This document shows, piece after piece, positions 13,771 through 13,837 of a stretch of DNA of 13,837 bases; position 1 is the first letter of the stretch; the number at the start of each line of letters is the position of its first letter. The stretch comes from an uncultured Lachnospiraceae bacterium (GTDB lineage Bacteria; Bacillota; Clostridia; Lachnospirales; Lachnospiraceae), in contig CAJUAA010000058.1 in NCBI GenBank assembly GCA_910584205.1, forward strand, positions 1 to 13,837, in the 5' to 3' direction. The notes under the pieces were generated by a model. The model was not told where the DNA came from. It worked only from the letters and a program-made list of their open reading frames with translations, and searched no databases. The translations under genes were made by a program, and so were the position numbers.

Positions 13771-13837
13771 ATGAAAAAAATGGAGGCTTCTGGCATGATG
13801 GTGGGTACTTGACCATGCCCAATTAACATCTGCATAT
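13771..13837 (+). pseudogene. Start of a gene at the binding-protein position, closed after 13 codons
   Basis: AAAAGGAGG precedes ATG 13771 at ideal spacing, where the substrate-binding lipoprotein of the importer is expected. The frame reads MKKMEASGMMVGT and stops at 13810-13812. There is no hydrophobic signal peptide or lipobox. One frame over, NGGFWHDGGYLTMPN (13779-13823) ends in TAA at 13824-13826 and looks more like the natural C-terminus of some other protein, which I do not recognise. The simplest reading is that the first few codons of the binding protein are joined to the tail of another gene by a deletion. The window ends at 13837, so what follows is unknown. Confidence 0.5.

Overview
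The window looks like a chromosomal segment of an anaerobic Clostridia-type Firmicute, most likely a gut Lachnospiraceae-like organism. This is inferred from the strong AGGAGG-type ribosome binding sites, the mix of AT-rich intergenic DNA with moderately GC-rich genes, hairpin-plus-T terminators, a sigma-54 promoter, and gene families typical of that group (corrinoid methyltransferases, diaminopropionate ammonia-lyase, GH25 lysozyme, GPH symporter). No rRNA, tRNA, CRISPR array or complete insertion sequence was seen.

Positions 1-5409 are largely a gene graveyard around one intact gene. In order they hold: an inverted repeat at the edge; the end of an ABC exporter ATPase, 5'-truncated and frameshifted; a short unrecognised hydrophobic reading frame; the end of a GH25 lysozyme, 5'-truncated with a small deletion; a terminator; a 36-bp palindrome; and one frame (1223-2275) in which the start of a GPH-type sugar symporter is joined to the C-terminal part of a glycerol-1-phosphate dehydrogenase-like protein, interrupted by two in-frame TAG codons. 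An intact class III aminotransferase follows (2330-3625), then the C-terminal third of a ROK sugar kinase, a strong terminator, and a textbook sigma-54 promoter (4267-4282) with repeated GAGAA/TTCTC elements 165-230 bp upstream. That promoter drives a diaminopropionate ammonia-lyase gene which has lost its catalytic core by an in-frame deletion. A RidA-family remnant closes the region.

Positions 5378-6502 (minus strand) hold an apparently intact aldose 1-epimerase. Divergent from it, 6768-13692 is a tight plus-strand array of seven intact genes. These are an AraC-family regulator, two zinc-type URO-D/MtaA-family methyltransferase-like proteins, a corrinoid-binding protein, a small protein resembling the methionine synthase activation domain, and the ATPase and permease of a ribose-type ABC importer. 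The order and overlaps suggest an operon that imports a methylated compound, takes its methyl group to a corrinoid protein and passes it to an acceptor. A substrate-binding protein gene is expected next, but after a good ribosome binding site the frame at 13771 closes after 13 codons, so the importer seems to lack its binding protein here.

The methyl-transfer plus importer cluster is the best candidate for a poorly described system. The repeated head-of-one-gene joined to tail-of-another pattern is the main structural oddity and could reflect real genome decay or an assembly effect. All family assignments come from reading motifs; no database search was possible.
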